DNA from: Mytilus trossulus
Lineage: Eukaryota; Mollusca; Bivalvia; Mytilida; Mytilidae
NCBI RefSeq assembly: GCF_036588685.1
Contig: NC_086375.1
Location: 51,344,955-51,408,954 of the forward strand
DNA: 64,000 nucleotides
Reading direction: 5' to 3'
Below are positions 37,301 through 52,300 of the stretch, piece after piece. The notes under the pieces are model-generated. The model was not told the origin of the DNA. It ran no database searches and worked only from the letters and a program-made list of their open reading frames with translations. The first letter of the stretch is position 1, and every line of letters starts with the position of its first letter. The position numbers and the translations under genes are program-made.

Positions 37301-40300
37301 GGACTAGATAGGAGCATGCTAAACACACAAGGACAACACTCAAATTTGAAATTTGAAATGAACATACAGGGGCGGATGAAAACTCAACATTCTCCCCACA
37401 GGAATATCTGTATACTGTGGATTCATAATTATTCGTTGGATACCAATTTTCAAGGATTTAGTGGTACAATTGAACCAAGAAATTAAATGTTTAACAAATG
37501 ACAAATTTTATTTAGTAATAAAGATAATTTTATACAGTAGACTTGTATAATGACTTCAGGAAAGCATCAAAATCAAATATCCACGAAATAAATTTTCCTT
37601 CATCCATGAAAATTAGTACCCACAAAAATATATAAGTCTACAGTATCAGAATTAGATGTTTGTCTAGACAGTCATACAGCCTGATCCATAGATGTGTGCA
37701 GGGGTATACAAATCAAAAAACAATTTAAGGGGCAAGTATAGCACATTACCTTGGATGTGATTCTGCCAAACAATTCTTGTAATTTCTGTTTAAAACTGGT
37801 TCCTGGTTTACCATTACAATCTGATATGTCTTCTACAACAACTCGCACTAACACTCCCAGAACCTGATATCAAAACACTGAATTAATATCAAATTGTATA
37901 AAGCCTTTCTATAAAAGTATCCTGAAATTAGATTCTTAAACAACAGTTAAAAGATTACTTTTTGTTTAAATAAAATTAATTCATCTTGGTTAATCAAAAC
38001 TATCTGTAAATAAGAATTCCCATATTGTAAACCAACTCATTTTTGTGGATACTTTGTTTTGTGTTGTCCACTTTGCTGCTATTTAATTCAGTGATTTTCA
38101 AATTTACTTCTTGTAATTTAATAAGTAAAGATCTAATTTTTACATATTCAAGTTATTTTTCTACCTACTAATGTTGCCAAAAAATAAATCACTTGTAAAA
38201 TTAACTTGGTTTACAGTATGTCATCCTAATCAAACCAACAGAAACTAATATTCTAAATAAAAAAATCATCTCCCTACTTTTTTTTCAATGAAATTCAATT
38301 CACTTTGTATGCATAGTATTTCTTTTGTCTTATGATAGGTTTGTAAGAATTTGGTTTTGATAAAAAAAAATTAATAATTTAATACTTTTAATTTCCTTTG
38401 TACTAAAAACATTCTTTACCGGCTGTACATCAAGATAACAGGGATTGCATGGACAAATTCAGATTATCAATTGTGGAATTAATGCCACTAAAAAGTTGGT
38501 GCTATCTAAATAAAATAAATAAACTCATCATAGATACCAGGACTAAATTTTGTATATATGCCAGACGCATGTTTTGTCTTCATAAGACTCATCAGTGACT
38601 CTCGAATCCCAAAAAGTTAAAAGGCCAAATAAAGTACAAAGTTGATGAGCATTGAGAACCAAAATTCTTAAAAGTTTTGCCAAATCCACCAAAACAGTGT
38701 TGTATCAGAATCACATTTCATTTTTCAGGAAAAGTATTGTGATATTTGATCAACATACCTCTGGGTCTGACCATTTGTCTTTAATGTCCATCAGTCTGTG
38801 ATAGGAATGAATAGCTTCACCAAATTCACCACAGTCAGTACAAACCTGCAACAAACAGTATATAACATTTATATAGTTTTCTTATGAGAAATCTTGGGTA
38901 ATAGTGCATGATATTTGTAGATGTTGAGACCAGAAAAATTAACAATAAATCAGAACAACTTGCAAGAAGCTTAATATCTGTGAATTAAAACAAGAGTTCC
39001 AATATCCCCTGATTTGCACATATAATATCTGTCCAAGGACAATAACTTAAAAAAAATAATCTTTTTAACATTTTATTTAATATGTTGCAAGAAATATAGC
39101 CATGATCACTAACAATTTAATCTTCTATATAAAAAGTCCCTTATGTCTATTCAAAAAAAAAAATTGCACTGTACACACTCGCAAGTCTACAAATCTCTGT
39201 CTCTGTGGATATTTATGAAAATACATATATACAAGTTCTCTAAAAAAATTATAAAAAAAAATCGAAGTTTCCAAAACATTGAACCATATGCTTTATTGGA
39301 AAACTCTTTTTGTATATATACACTGTGTATCATCAGTACAGCGGATATAGGTACTAACCAAGCCAGCATGATCGATTTTGACCTTACATGGTAACGAAAA
39401 TCTTTGGTTTGCTTTATCAATATTCAATGTACATTTCTCAACATTTGAAATTCCTGCTCCCAAATAATTTAGCATAGATTTTTTCCTATTTATAAAAGAA
39501 GTTTGATATTCTAATAAGAACAATTAACTTGTTCATGCGCAAATAGTTGTGAATGTCAACACCAACTTTCAATTTCAATACAGTTGTTGAGACATTTACA
39601 TTCTATCAGAAAAAGAGTTGCAATGAATATTGATTTATATCGGACGAGACGAGGGCCAACTTCTTTTACAAGTATTTGCACATGCTTTTAGTAATCCCTC
39701 TTGTTTTGGGAAAATAATGAGACATCTCTAATCATCAACTTACGACCAAATCATTTCTTAAAACAGCAATTATGTTTAGATTGAAGTACACCTTGATACT
39801 ATGTGAACAAAACAATGATTTTTCATTACCGTGTAAGATCAAAATCGCTCACGCCCACTTGGTTAGTACCTATATCCGCTGTACGATGATACAAGGTGAT
39901 ATAGCAGTTTGACAAACACTAATTGCAATCATTCAGAAGCTTAATATTTCCTTAAAAATAGAACAAGATTAAATTGTTAAGCAGATCTTTACAGAGTTAT
40001 CTCCCTGTTATGTTACGTACCACCTCAAATATTTATATATACTTTTTGTAATGACATTACCAACAGATAATTTTCCCAGATCCTCCAATCTTCATAATTG
40101 CATTTCAACGATTCTTTAAGAGCTGCACATGCTTTACTCCTGAAAAGAAAAAAAACTCTGTGTGTTAAAAACACATCAGGACTTCAATAATCCATTTTAT
40201 ACCTTTTAACAAACAAAATCTTAATCCTAGTATCTATGAAGAGTTTATTAACAATCGAACATATTCATATCAGTAAGATTTGCCCTTGTAACATGATTTG

Positions 40301-43300
40301 TCAGGTTAATCTAAATCATAAAAAAAGCTTGTACAAGATCTAAAAAAAAAAAAATGGATGTATAGATAACATTAACACCTGACTGTATCTACATGCATGG
40401 TAACTGCAAAAGAATAAAAAAAAAAAATATTAGTAAAATAAAAATTATTAATTTATACACAAATATTTTTTTCCAAACTTTGTCTTTTGATACGGTCATC
40501 TAAATCATGAAAAACTTTTCAGTCCAAGATTCCTAAAATTTCGTGAAGGTTTGACAACGGTATTGCTGACTAAAACCTTTTGTGTATCTTGATGTAAATT
40601 GCAAAAAAATCACTTTATCATTAAAAAAAAAAAAAAAAAAAGAATATTGTTTTCAAACTATGATCTTGATAGGGGGTCTCATTGGGGGGTTCCAATCCCG
40701 TATCCCGCTTACTGTTTTGTCAGATTCCCGTATCCCGCTTACACTATGTACATAAGCAATTCTCATTTTTTTCTAATTTCCTGTGTCCTGTTAGACTTCA
40801 TTTCACGTGTTCACGGCACAATAACTTGACTTTGAAAATCGGCAATCCCGCCTCACGCTTAGACCCCAATGAGACCCACTTGATATTGCCTTATGCTCAC
40901 AAAAAAGCTTCTATCTAAGTTTCATAAAATTTCTGGAAGATTTGACAACTCTATTGATGTCTAAAAAAAACTTTAACCAAAGGCTGAACCTAAATGCCAG
41001 GAACACCAAAGACAGATATGATTCTCAGGGAAAACTTTTGATAAAACTACTTACTTTTCTTTCAGTTTTATGTATGCTGATGCTAAGTTATTCCAAGCTT
41101 CATAATTCTAAAATATATAAATGTTATAAAATACCTATGTGTTCAGATTTTAAAAAAATGTCTCGTCTCTATAAACATTATAAAAGCAATATGCAGCATA
41201 TAATTTAATACAAGGTTATCAATAACATATACATTGTACTTGGAGAATGTTCTCGTTTATGTTTATTTGAAGATATTTTGACTTTTCTCCATATTTTAAG
41301 AAATCTGGATAAATCATAAGTTTTAGCTAGGAACAGTATATCTAACTATATATATGTTCCTGGTTTTAGTGATATTCTATTTTTATTTTTGATAATTTAT
41401 GACTTACATCTGTGTCTATCATAACACAACGTTTGAACGCTTTAGCAGCTAACTTATTATTTTGTGAAGCTGTCGCACAACAACCATACGTAAACCATAC
41501 AGGAGTCTGTAAAATAATTAGTTAAAGAGATATAAAAAAAAGAAGATCTGGTATTCAGTTCCATACCTAAACCATACAGGAGTCTGTAAAATAAATAGCT
41601 AAAGAGATATAAAAATAAGAAGATCTGGTATTCCGTTCCATACCTAAACCATACAGGAGTCTGTAAAATAAATAGTTAGAGATATAAAAATAAGAAGATC
41701 TGGTATTTGGTTCCATATGTAAACCATACAGGAGTCTGTAAAATAAATAGTTTAGAGATATAAAAATTAGAAGATCTGGTATGGGTTTCGTATGTAAACC
41801 ATACAGGAGTCTGTAAAATAAATAGTTTAGAGATATGAAACTAAGAAGATCAATGAGACAACTATCTACCACAGACCAAATGAAGTAGAAGTAAGGAAAT
41901 AGGTCACTGTACTGCCTTCAACAATGAGCAAAACCCATCCCACATAGATAGTCTGTAAGAATAAACAGTCAAACATAGTGAAAATACATGTCAAGTAAGA
42001 AATTAAATCATTCTATTAGATTTTACTGTCTTTCATAAAAAAAGTCATCTGTGACTTTAATATATTTTCAAACAGAATTCCCATATTGAATTCTTAGTTC
42101 ATGTACGTTGAAATATTTTCCTTTTCTAACTTTGCATAGGCGATCAAAGAATTGTATCACTTACCTGAAGAGAATTTACTTTCAAGGACTTTTCAAAACA
42201 CTCCAGAGCCTTTTGAAACTACAACAAATTAATCAAAAGTTTCAGCAGAGAATTTGATAAACTTGTTTTGATACAGATAAAGTGGAACTTTAAAGGTAAG
42301 CTAATTATCTCCCTTGTGTAAACATACTGGTTTTTTTTTTTCTTTTTTAACCATATTTTTTTTTCTTTAATTTCTTTTTTTAAACTGACTATATCTATAT
42401 TAAAGCATAAATTTATTAAACATTTTTTTAAATTGTTCAATAATGATTTTTTGTACAAAATTTATGAACTGGGGCATTTAGTTTTGCATAAAGCCTGAAT
42501 GACAATTAAAAGTTCAGGGCACGTGAAACATTGTTTATCCTGTCAACTACTTTGAATGGTTATAGTTTGTTGTACTTACATTTTCTTCAGCAAAGTAAAT
42601 ATAACCAAGACATCTCTGTGATCTAGCATTATGATGTTTTGACATTTCCCAAGCTTTCTCGTAAAAACTTTTATCTCTGGTAACATCCCCAAGGAAACAC
42701 CACATATTTGGAGTCTCTTTGATTTGAAGTTGTTCTCTTATCACTGTTTCTGCCTGAAAAATAGGAAACAATCAATTATATTTTTTATTTCACAGAGTTG
42801 CTGGTCATTTCTGCCTGGAAAATAGGAAACAATCAATTATATTTTTATTTCACGGAGTTGCTGGTCATTTCTGCCTGGAAAATAGGAAACAATCAATTAT
42901 ATTTTTATTTCATGGAGTTGCTGGTCATTTCTGCCTGGAAAATAGGAAACAATCAATTATATTTTTATTTCATGGAGTTGCTGGTCATTTCTGCCTGGAA
43001 AATAGGAAACAATCAATTATATTTTTATTTCACGGAATCGCTGGTCATTTCTGCCTGGAAAATAGATAACAATCAATTATATTTTTATTTCACGGAGTTG
43101 CTGGTCATTTCTGCCTGGAAAATAGGAAACACTCAATTATATTTTTATTTCATGGAGTTGCTGGTCATTTCTGCCTGGAAAGTAGGAAACGATTACATTT
43201 ATTCTTATTTTAATATATAGTTGCTGGTCATTTCTTCATGATACAACAGTCAGTTTATCCTTGATAATACAATTGATGAAATGAACAATATATTGAAAAG

Positions 43301-46300
43301 GGACATTATAAAAGCACCAGAGAGAATAGAAATCAGACAAGAAGATAAAACTGCCTGAATGACTGTTTCAAGTTTGAATATGACCCATTAAGTATTTTAA
43401 ATGATAAAATCACCCCATTTAATCATTTTATTGAACCCCATTATATAAATATGTAACAATGTAAAACAAAGGGAGACAACTTATAATTTTCAGATATTTG
43501 ATACTTTAAAAAACATATCTTGTTCAATTAAAACTAAATCAGCATCTATGTCTGATCATTCCTTTTAGATAAGATGCTTACTTTTGTGGGTAAACTATCA
43601 GATAAACAGTGGCAGTCATTCATGCCTTGAATGGTTATAGAAAAAGTATTTTCTTTAATTATCATGACAATCCTTTATCGTAATCCTCAAGTATTGAAAA
43701 CACAACTTTACTTTTAGGAACCTTGTTGTGGGAAATTTTATTGCTCTCTAATTGATGTTATGTAAATTTACCTTTTCCATCTTTCCAAGTCTTTGATAAC
43801 ATTTTATTGCATCTTCCCATAATTCCAAACGTTCAAACAAGTCTAATGCTGCACCAGTAGCACCAAGATCCAGTAACAAGTCAGCTAAATTTTTCTGTTC
43901 ACAGAAAATTTTATTTTATTTCATTAAAGTTAAATTTATAATCAACTCCCTACCCCAAAACCTGTATAGAAGAAATATAATATTTCTCCTCATTGCCTAA
44001 GAGAAATTCTACAAATCTAATCAGTATTATCTACATTTTTTTTTATTTATTTAACTTTTGAAAAATGAATGTGTACAATATTCTGTGATGTAAAAGATAT
44101 CTAAATTTTTAAAAGTGAAAATCATCAATTTTGTCATAATCAACAACATATAAAAAGCTTTGAATGGACAGTTCGTCAGTAAATGCACTGATCAGTCCCC
44201 GTATACATGCCTGCTGTAAATCCCTAAATCAATAACCAATTTTTCGTAATTCTGGTTAAAAAATGAAATAACTGCACTTTCGAATGCATACCTGTACTAT
44301 CCAGACTGGTGGAATACCTGCACTATAGAACAGCTGTAACCTTTCACCTGCAGGTGGGTCTTGTTTTTTAGTCTGGTTAACAAGTTCCTGAAATAAATAT
44401 TTAGAACATTTTAAATCATTTTAAATTTCTACAATTCCAGGTGGGTAATATTCAATTATTTGGCCTTAAAAGAGTGCTGCTGGCTAGATGTTACTGTTTT
44501 TTTTTTTATTATACCCTTCAGTAAACAACAAATACCATCATTGGAACTAATTGTAGTCCAGGGCCCTAACAATGTATTCAATATTCTCAACAGAATTGCC
44601 TGCATTTTTAGGGACTATTTTATACATGCTGTCTTAAAATAAAAGCAGATGTACATTGATTATGGCAATTATTTGCAACAGTTTTGTCATAATGTTGAAG
44701 ACATAAATGTCCAAAGCTTTGTTCTATAAGGATGCAAAAGACTTTGAAGTGTTAACATAACAGTTAGTAATATTTTTTAAAACATTTCAGTCCATATACT
44801 ATTGGAGATTTTTCATTTCATTGAGATAAGTTTATTAAGAAGTAAAAATTCTTATCTTTGTGATTTTTTAAAAGCCTTTTATCCATATGTGAATAATGAA
44901 CAGATTTCCTGTACCTCAAGTTGCATCATGGATCTCTCTACTGTTCTCCTTCTGCCTCTCTGAAGTAAACATCTACGATACAAAGCACTAATACATACTG
45001 ACCAACACTTTACTTGTGATAGTACATACTGAAAAGAAAAAAATAATTCAGTTTCAATTTTTCAACAATTTGTTTGTAGCACAAGTAATCAGGTACTCTT
45101 CCAACATATGAACATACATAACTATTCCATCATAATGACAATGCTTCAAGAAGCTCTTGCTTTTAAACAAAAACAGCTCAAGGTTTAATAACTTATATCA
45201 TCAACATTTTTATATAATGGTTTCTGATACACTGACATGATAATCAATTTTTATGAGCAAGCTTCCAAAATTTCAAAGTCAATTAACAATGATAGTGTTT
45301 CATAAATAAATAAAATCAGTGGTTGTATCATATCTTATTGTGTTTTGTCATTTAGGGAATTTGGTACTGATTGTAGTTTTTGATACAGTCCTTTCAAAAG
45401 TGTTGAAAATCATATGTTGACCTGTAGATTTATTCAAATCTAGAGTTTGGATAATTTAGAGCTTAACATAATATTGTGGTCTGTTGCTCTCTAGATGTCT
45501 TTTTTCTTGTTGGATTGTTGTCTTCTTGGCAGTTACCAAGCATCTCCTTTTATTTATCTATCTGTTGTACTTTGTAATTTTGGATTGTTTCTAATGGATA
45601 TTTACCAAATATCTTTTTTCATTCATGAGTCAATCCTGGTGCAAATCAGCAATAATTGGAAGTTGTTTCTTTCGAAAAGTATTAACATGGAAGTAATGAA
45701 AAACCTTCTTTAACTTAACAATGATTTATAAGGCAAGGTTAAACCCTTTCAATTGAAATAGGATTACATATGCTTATACATATGAAACTAAATACTATTG
45801 TCTAAATTAATTGATGCTACTGGTTTTCCTTTCAATATTATGAAAACAATGTGCCTTGCAATCTACAATACCATTTCTATGCTAGGAAAGTAATCATATG
45901 TTTTTTGATTGAGTTAAGTCTGCCAATTGATATTTTATCGTATGTTTTTCTATGTTGTGATGTTATGCTATTGTTTCAGAAAAAGGGAGAAGGTTTGGAT
46001 CCATTAAAACGTTTAATCCCGCTGCAAATGTTTGCACCTGTCCTAAGTCAGGAATCTGATGTACAGTAGTTGTCGTTTGTTTATGTAATATATAAGTGTT
46101 TCTCGTTTCTCGTTTTGTTTATATAGATCAGACTGTTGTTTTTCCCGTTTGAATGGTTTTACACTAGTAATTTTGGGGCCCTTTATAGCTTGTTGTTTGG
46201 TGTGAGCCAAGGCTCCGTGTTGAAGGCCGTACTTTAACCTATAATGGTTTACTTTTTAAATTGTTATTTGGATGGAGAGTTGTCTCATTGGCACTCACAC

Positions 46301-49300
46301 CACATCTTCCTATATCTATCTTTCATTGCACAGCACACTTTCTTACATTAATATAAGCCATGACTTCTTCCTCTGTAATTTGTTCCATATGAGCTTGACT
46401 TCTTCTATGATCCTCCCTAAAATATTACTTTTATTATATATTTGTTTTATAAGACGATGGGAATTTATCATTTGATACACAGTTTGATTCTTTTTTTATT
46501 TTTTTGGAAAACTTCGCATTGATTCTGCATTTTAACCCAAAATAAAATTGTGCCAAGCTATAAGTTTTTGTTTCAAATCTAAGAAGAATAATACATTGGG
46601 TACTTGTTTGTTTTACAGAGCAAGGCCAAGTACTAGTCTAAAAAATAGGAGGCAAATGTATTCAAATATTATGCTACTTCAGTTCTAGATATATAGTTAA
46701 ATAGAAATAATTCAAATGTAAAAGAAAATAATCAATGAGTTACCAAACAGCACATTTATTCATGAATGCACTATGAGTCCATTATCTGTCTTGTTCAGTC
46801 ATGAGTTGAATATTTTTCATTCTCAGATTAGTTATTTTTTTTATTACATGACCATGGAAAAATACTTATTGAAATTAGATAGAAAATAGAAGGAACTATA
46901 TTTTTTTAAGAGTTGTCATTCCTTTATGATGTAGGGTCATGGAAAATATCTTGACAACACCCATTGTTGCTTGATGTCAGGAGTGAAATTATCAATTTTT
47001 ATTTCGTACATGAAATTATCAATTTTTATTTCACAGGCAAATCCTGGTAATTTATTGCAACCAATGACATACAGTGAGTATTCTTGTTGAATGGTTATAC
47101 ATTTGTCGTCTCGAGGGTTTTTATAGCTGACTATGCGATATGGGCTTTGCTCATTGTTGAATCAGAACAGTGACCTATAGTTGTTAATTTTTGTGTCATT
47201 TGGTCTCTTGTGGAGAGTTGTCTCATTGGCAATCATACCACATCTTCTTTTTTATACTTACATCATTCCAATGACCAACGACTGTTCTACAGGGGACAAC
47301 TTAACATATGATAGATCTCCCTCATCAAAAGTTATAGCATCCATTACTGTTTCATCATCTAAGGGTAAAATCTGAAATAAAAAATATTTTTTTCAAAGAG
47401 CTTTTGACAATACTGAAGTCTATATAGCTGTACACTATTAAGCATAATTTATCCTGTTACAAACTCAGGCAAAAAAAATATTCATATGTTTAAATGTCAA
47501 ATATTCACACGAATAAGCCAATTAGAACTTGCAATCATAAAGTTAAATGTTTAACATTCGTTCACAAAAAAGTATGTTAAACCAAATTACTTACAATATG
47601 TCATTATAAGAAAAGTTTTTGGTACAAGATGAATGCATTTACCTTAGGTAGACTAGAAGGACCCTCAGTATCATTAATAACATCTGTTTCCCTGATGACC
47701 CTCAATACTAGCTGTGACTTACTGTCCTGTTGGAAGCGTGTTCTCTTTCCCATTAAACCTATTATAATAGTAAGAAATTTCAATCTCAATTCTGTATACA
47801 AGATCAATCCTATCTAATAAAACACTTCCAATTATCAGTATTTAGAAAATAATAAAACACAGAGTTTTTGCAATTAATTTAAAGAACATTAATATGAGTA
47901 TCAGTTTATTAAGAACCTGAGTTTCTCATTTGTCAAAATATGCCATTTTGATATTTGTTTTCATCATCATTAAAGGGCAATAACTCTATGTATGCATGAA
48001 TTTAAAAAAAAAAATGTATTAATTCTATTTTTTTAGAAAGCAACTGATAATAAGGAGATGTGGTATAATTGCCAATGAGACAACTTTTCACTCTAGTTAA
48101 ACAATACCTGTTAATTCTAATGTTAATCCTGCTACTTTGATAGCTGTTTTAAAATGTTCTTTGGCCCTCTTATACTCATAAAATGTATGACACAAATACC
48201 CAGCTTCTAAATTAAACTGAATAATCAGATCTCTGGAATAAACATAAAAGATTTAGTAAAATTGCTCATTAAAGACTGATTAATAATTATTACCTTATTA
48301 TAATACAAATATAAAGTCATAATTCATTCTTAAATCATACTAACTAATAATAAAACTCAGTTTACTGTAAAAATACCGACTTTAAATCATACTGGCAACA
48401 TCATAGTCACTACGGTAGATATTTGATAAGATTGATGTTTCTCCTTGTCAATGTTACCTGAAATGACTCACAAAGTTTACATTCCCTACACAATCCCTGA
48501 TTAATATGCATCATCATTATTCTTTACTCAGTATTATTTGAGTTTGCCTAAAAAGCACTTTTAAGTTTTAAAATTAATGGGAAATTTTTGTCATAATTTT
48601 TCAGAAATTCTCTTGTATTTACCATAACAAAAATAGAGGCATAAACAAAAGTTATTCTTTTTTATTGCTATGGATTCATTTATATTTTTGTGGGTACCAA
48701 TTTTCTTGGATTAAGGAAAACTGATATGTTTATTGATATTTTATTTTGTGGTACAAATGTATTGACAAAGTCGGATTATAAGTCTATACAAAATTTGTCA
48801 TTCATTAGCATTTCATTTCATGAAAATTGGTATCCAACGAATGATAATAGATCCACAGTAGTTCATACATGTTATATGAATATTAATAAAAAATATATAT
48901 AAATCTGTCAACTGCATGAAAAGAATTAAACTAAGATATAAACAAAGGTGATTCAATCTTTATCAATATCAAATATGAAGTGTCCCATTGCCAGTAAATC
49001 CAACTACTGTTTGGGCAGTTGTAAGAAAAAGGAACAATTATTTTCATATTGTTCTTTTTCAGAAGACTTTGTAGTCTTTTAAATAGAAAGATAAAAGGAA
49101 TTTAACTTTTTATATACCTGTTGGAGTCATCTGTGAGGAGGGGTTCTGTTTTTGATACTACAATAAAGAAAAAAAGATGAATCAACCAACCTTCAATTGA
49201 TTTTGAGAAATGAAGAAAAATTCAGAAGATTCAAGTTAATAATTTAAGACACCTAAATTTCATTGTGTCATTTTTGTCAAATAGGTTTCAGTTAAGGTCA

Positions 49301-52300
49301 TGTTTGTCAAAAACAGTTAACTGTCTAATAAAAATATGAAGATGGTAAAAAATGAACAAATTACCATTAAAAAATTACATTTGTCTGGTTAAATTTGGTT
49401 TAGCAGTTAAAAAGAAGACCTTTAACATTTAGACTGAGTTCTACATACATTCATCCATTAACTGTATACATGTTGCTTTGATTGAAGGAGATTTATCATC
49501 AAGTATAAACTGGTGTATGGCTAAACATCTCATTAACCACCAGGACCAAGTCTAAAATAAATGTATACAGAAAATACTCAATTTTAGTAATGTTATGAGA
49601 TTTCCAACAAATCAATATCACTTACAGGGACTACATTTAAAGCTTGCCTTGTAAAACATTACTCTGAATAATCAGAATATAGGTGTAATACCACCAAATC
49701 ATGATACGTCACATCCATTTGTATACAAAAATAGGTCACAAAAAAATATTCCCTTGAATTTGACCGTTGTAGGTAATTAATCCTACATTTTATTGCAGTT
49801 AAGTATTTCTGTGTCATAAACATATGTCTTGGGTATTTCAAAGAACCATTATTTTTCTTTTTGGGATTTCTATAGAATATTTTGTAATCTTGAGGTTACA
49901 TGGTGACTTAACCTTGTACACAGATAAAAAAAAGGGGAGAAATTTGATTGGTTAACTTCCAGTGATGATTATTTTCTTATATGCCATGAAATGTTATGTG
50001 GATTTTTTTCTATAGTACTGGACAGAATATAAAACTGTACTCATGCCAAGTATTTCTTTATTTGAAACAAAGATAAATTCTACACATTTTTTTGAAAAGT
50101 GCAAATTTAACAAAGACTAATAGGGGAATTACATCTATATACACAAAATCATATTTGCTAAGGAAAATAACAAATATAGGTGGCCATTGCTGACAAAAAT
50201 GGCTGAGTATTTTATATTACTACTGTGTGTATGCAAAACAATATTTAACCTCTAATATTTCAGAAACTTGTTCAAGAGATAGGTCAATTTGACTGAAGAT
50301 ACATAAAGTAAAGATTGCTTTGCAACTTTTCCTGCAAAAGTTCAAAGTTCTGTCCATCAATGCTAAATCCCATGGTTTGTCCAAAAGTGCTGAAAATGAC
50401 GTTGAACATCAACTATCAAGGGTAAAACTAAAATCTTACCTTTAAAGATTTGATACACTCCCTATGTTCAAGCAATATTATTCTGGCTATATATAGATAT
50501 TCTATTCCTATACATCTACTGTAAATTTCTTCACCATCCACATATAAATCTGTCTCTATACTTGTCCTAAATATATGGTCCTGAAATGTTATATCAACAA
50601 ATCATGAAGATAAACAAAATTGAAAGAAATACAAAATATACATATCAAAAAATGAAAATTCTTTATAAGGGGAGACAATTCTCCAGTCATGGAAAACTTT
50701 GAATTGTCCCATAATATGTTTGTTTTTAAACATTTAACAAAAAATGTTTTAATCATCCTAAACAAATTTCAAAAAACAGAGGAAAATGGTTTAACAATAA
50801 TAGAAATAATCAATGTAACAAACATGTTACTGATAAAATGAAGGAAGTTGATAGTTGACAGAACAAAATTTTGCTGATTTTACAGTATTGTATTTTTTCC
50901 CTATAAAGTATTTATAGCAGTTTAGTGGGAGAAGAATTCTAACTGCAATTTGGTAAAATATTTGAGCAATTGCTATTGAGGTTGGCCAAATACTTCGGGA
51001 TAAGCAGTGTTCTCACAAAGGATTTTTGAAGGTGAGTCCAGGGACTTTTTATTTTCGGCCATGATGAGTCCAAAAGTCAGAAGAAGATATTTTATATTGC
51101 AATAAGATTTATTATTAGACCAATAAAATTACATTATATTCAGATTATCTTTTAACTTTTGCATAAAATGATGCTCTGTGTGTTAAGTTTATAAAACATT
51201 TTACAATTTTACTGCATCTTTGGACTCACCAGTTTTGATATGGAGAGTCCAGACAGATTTCCATGAGTTCAGGACTCATGGACTCGCCTTTGTGAGAATC
51301 CTGATAAGCACATTAAAAAAATAATTTACATTGATATAATGTACTCGTTATCTATAATAACATCCTGGAGATTCTTCATCTACATTATCATGATAATGAA
51401 GGTCATTCTAACATTATATATTACCTTTCGCTTCTCTTTGATATTAGATGACAAGTTCATTCTAACATTATATTTTACCTTTCGTTTCTCTTTGATATAA
51501 GATGACAAGGTCATTCTAACATTTTATTTTACCGTTTGTTTCTCTTTGATATAAGATGACAAGGTCATTCTTACATTATATTTTACCGTTTGTTTCTCTT
51601 TGATATAAGATGACAAGTTCATTCTAACATTATATTTTACCTTTCGTTTCTCTTTGATATTAGATGACAAGGTCATTCTAACATTATATTTTACGGTTTG
51701 TTTCTCTTTGATATAAGATGACAAGGTCATTCTTACATTATATGGGGACGAAGTCCCCAATAACAGTAGAAAATTCAATAAAAAAAAAAATTCGGGAAAA
51801 TTTCCTGAATTTTTCATTGTACTAATGAACTCAAAATCGTTCAATTTTTTTTATGTCATGTTTTGAAATCCCGGACCTGCGCAGAAATCTACTATGTACT
51901 TCCTTTTTCCGGTCTTGTGTTGTATGAATCTTTGAGGAAAATATATATTTATCAGTTTAGAATAAAATTGGAAGGAATACAATACCTATTTCATTTTTAA
52001 TAATTCTTTGATATGTTAAAAACGTTACCTGATGATAGCGTTTCTTTGTTTACATTGCATATGACGTCATAGTTAAATAACGTCACAACTCAAATCCATA
52101 ACAGCAGAACCAAAATCGGAAACGTTACGGTAATTCCGTTTCTTTCTTTTTACAAATATTTAACTTACAAAAAAATTCATACAGACTTCGTCCCCATTTA
52201 CAGGTAATGCCTGCCTCATATTATTTTACCGTTTGTTTCTCTTTGATATAAGATGACAAGTTCATTCTAACATTATATTTTACCTTTCGTTTCTCTTTGA

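Noticed and set aside
39143-39523. Overlapping frames on both strands around 39.2-39.5 kb
   Set aside because: They straddle the left arm of the inverted-repeat element and have no protein similarity I recognise.
41567-41872. 101-codon minus-strand repeat frame
   Set aside because: Translation of the 75-77-bp array at exon 16. The unit is not a multiple of three throughout, and the frame does not match TTC27.
42798-43220. 140-codon plus-strand frame of seven 20-residue repeats
   Set aside because: It is the antisense reading of the 60-bp array at TTC27 exon 14. The frame is open only because the period is a multiple of three.
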